64,000 bases of DNA from Yarrowia lipolytica. Taxonomy: Eukaryota; Ascomycota; Dipodascomycetes; Dipodascales. The DNA lies in contig NC_090770.1 of NCBI RefSeq assembly GCF_001761485.1, forward strand, positions 1,054,001-1,118,000, written 5' to 3'. Both the position numbers and the translations under genes were made by a program. The notes beneath the pieces are model-generated. The model did no database searches and was not told the origin of the DNA. It saw only the letters and a list, made by a program, of their open reading frames with translations. This document shows, piece by piece, positions 63,950-64,000 of the stretch (the first letter of the stretch is position 1; every line of letters begins with the position of its first letter).

Positions 63950-64000
63950 TTTGCAGCTCCTCACTCTTGTTCTCTCCTAGTTCAACTACACCGACCTTCC

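Noticed and set aside
1-64000. CRISPR arrays, bacterial operons, 5S rRNA genes
   Set aside because: The tandem repeats found have no unique spacers. The genome is a yeast. The dispersed 5S genes known in Yarrowia were looked for by eye and none was seen.

Overview
The window looks like nuclear DNA of the oleaginous yeast Yarrowia lipolytica or a very close relative. The clues are CGA-dominated arginine codons, compact mostly intronless genes, one spliceosomal intron whose branch site (TACTAAC) lies almost against its 3' AG, intron-bearing tRNA genes, and a decayed L1-type LINE like the Ylli element known from this yeast. The assignment rests on recognition, not on a database search.

Layout. 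0.6-2.6 kb: siderophore-type major facilitator transporter (minus). 2.6-7.9 kb: long stretch without a convincing gene. 7.9-10.3 kb: m-AAA protease subunit AFG3/YTA10 (plus), convergent with a Zn2Cys6 transcription factor (minus, 10.7-13.2 kb). 15.9-16.8 kb: mitochondrial ADP/ATP carrier (minus). 17-23 kb: gene-poor, holding a decayed Mutator-like DNA transposon and extra copies of its terminal sequence. 23.3-26.9 kb: divergent pair, a KEN-box SP/TP-rich protein (minus) and a two-segment membrane protein (plus). 28.1-28.7 kb: ribosomal protein eS7. 31.8-32.1 kb: RTC3-like SBDS-fold protein. 32.8-36.1 kb: a spliced RhoGEF. 36.7-37.5 kb: mitochondrial ribosome recycling factor. 38.1 kb: tRNA-Ile(AAU). 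38.9-39.4 kb: SKP1. 39.4-48.9 kb: gene desert with an SMC6-like pseudogene and a second, inverted copy of the Mutator-like relic. 48.9-50.3 kb: kinetochore gene NUF2. 53.9-54.4 kb: small acidic protein. 55.6-57.5 kb: RNase H1 with an unusual N-terminal extension. 59.4-63.65 kb: decayed LINE. 63.85 kb: tRNA-Phe(GAA).

The genes are not an operon or cluster. Several are mitochondrial (AFG3, ADP/ATP carrier, RRF1) and several belong to cell division (SKP1, NUF2, RhoGEF, possibly the KEN-box protein), but the order looks like ordinary yeast gene order.

The most interesting items are the RNase H1 whose N-terminal extension carries five closely spaced SUMO-interaction-like motifs, the pair of inverted Mutator-like relics about 25 kb apart, the SMC6-like host pseudogene, and a palindromic TTAGGG site upstream of the eS7 gene.
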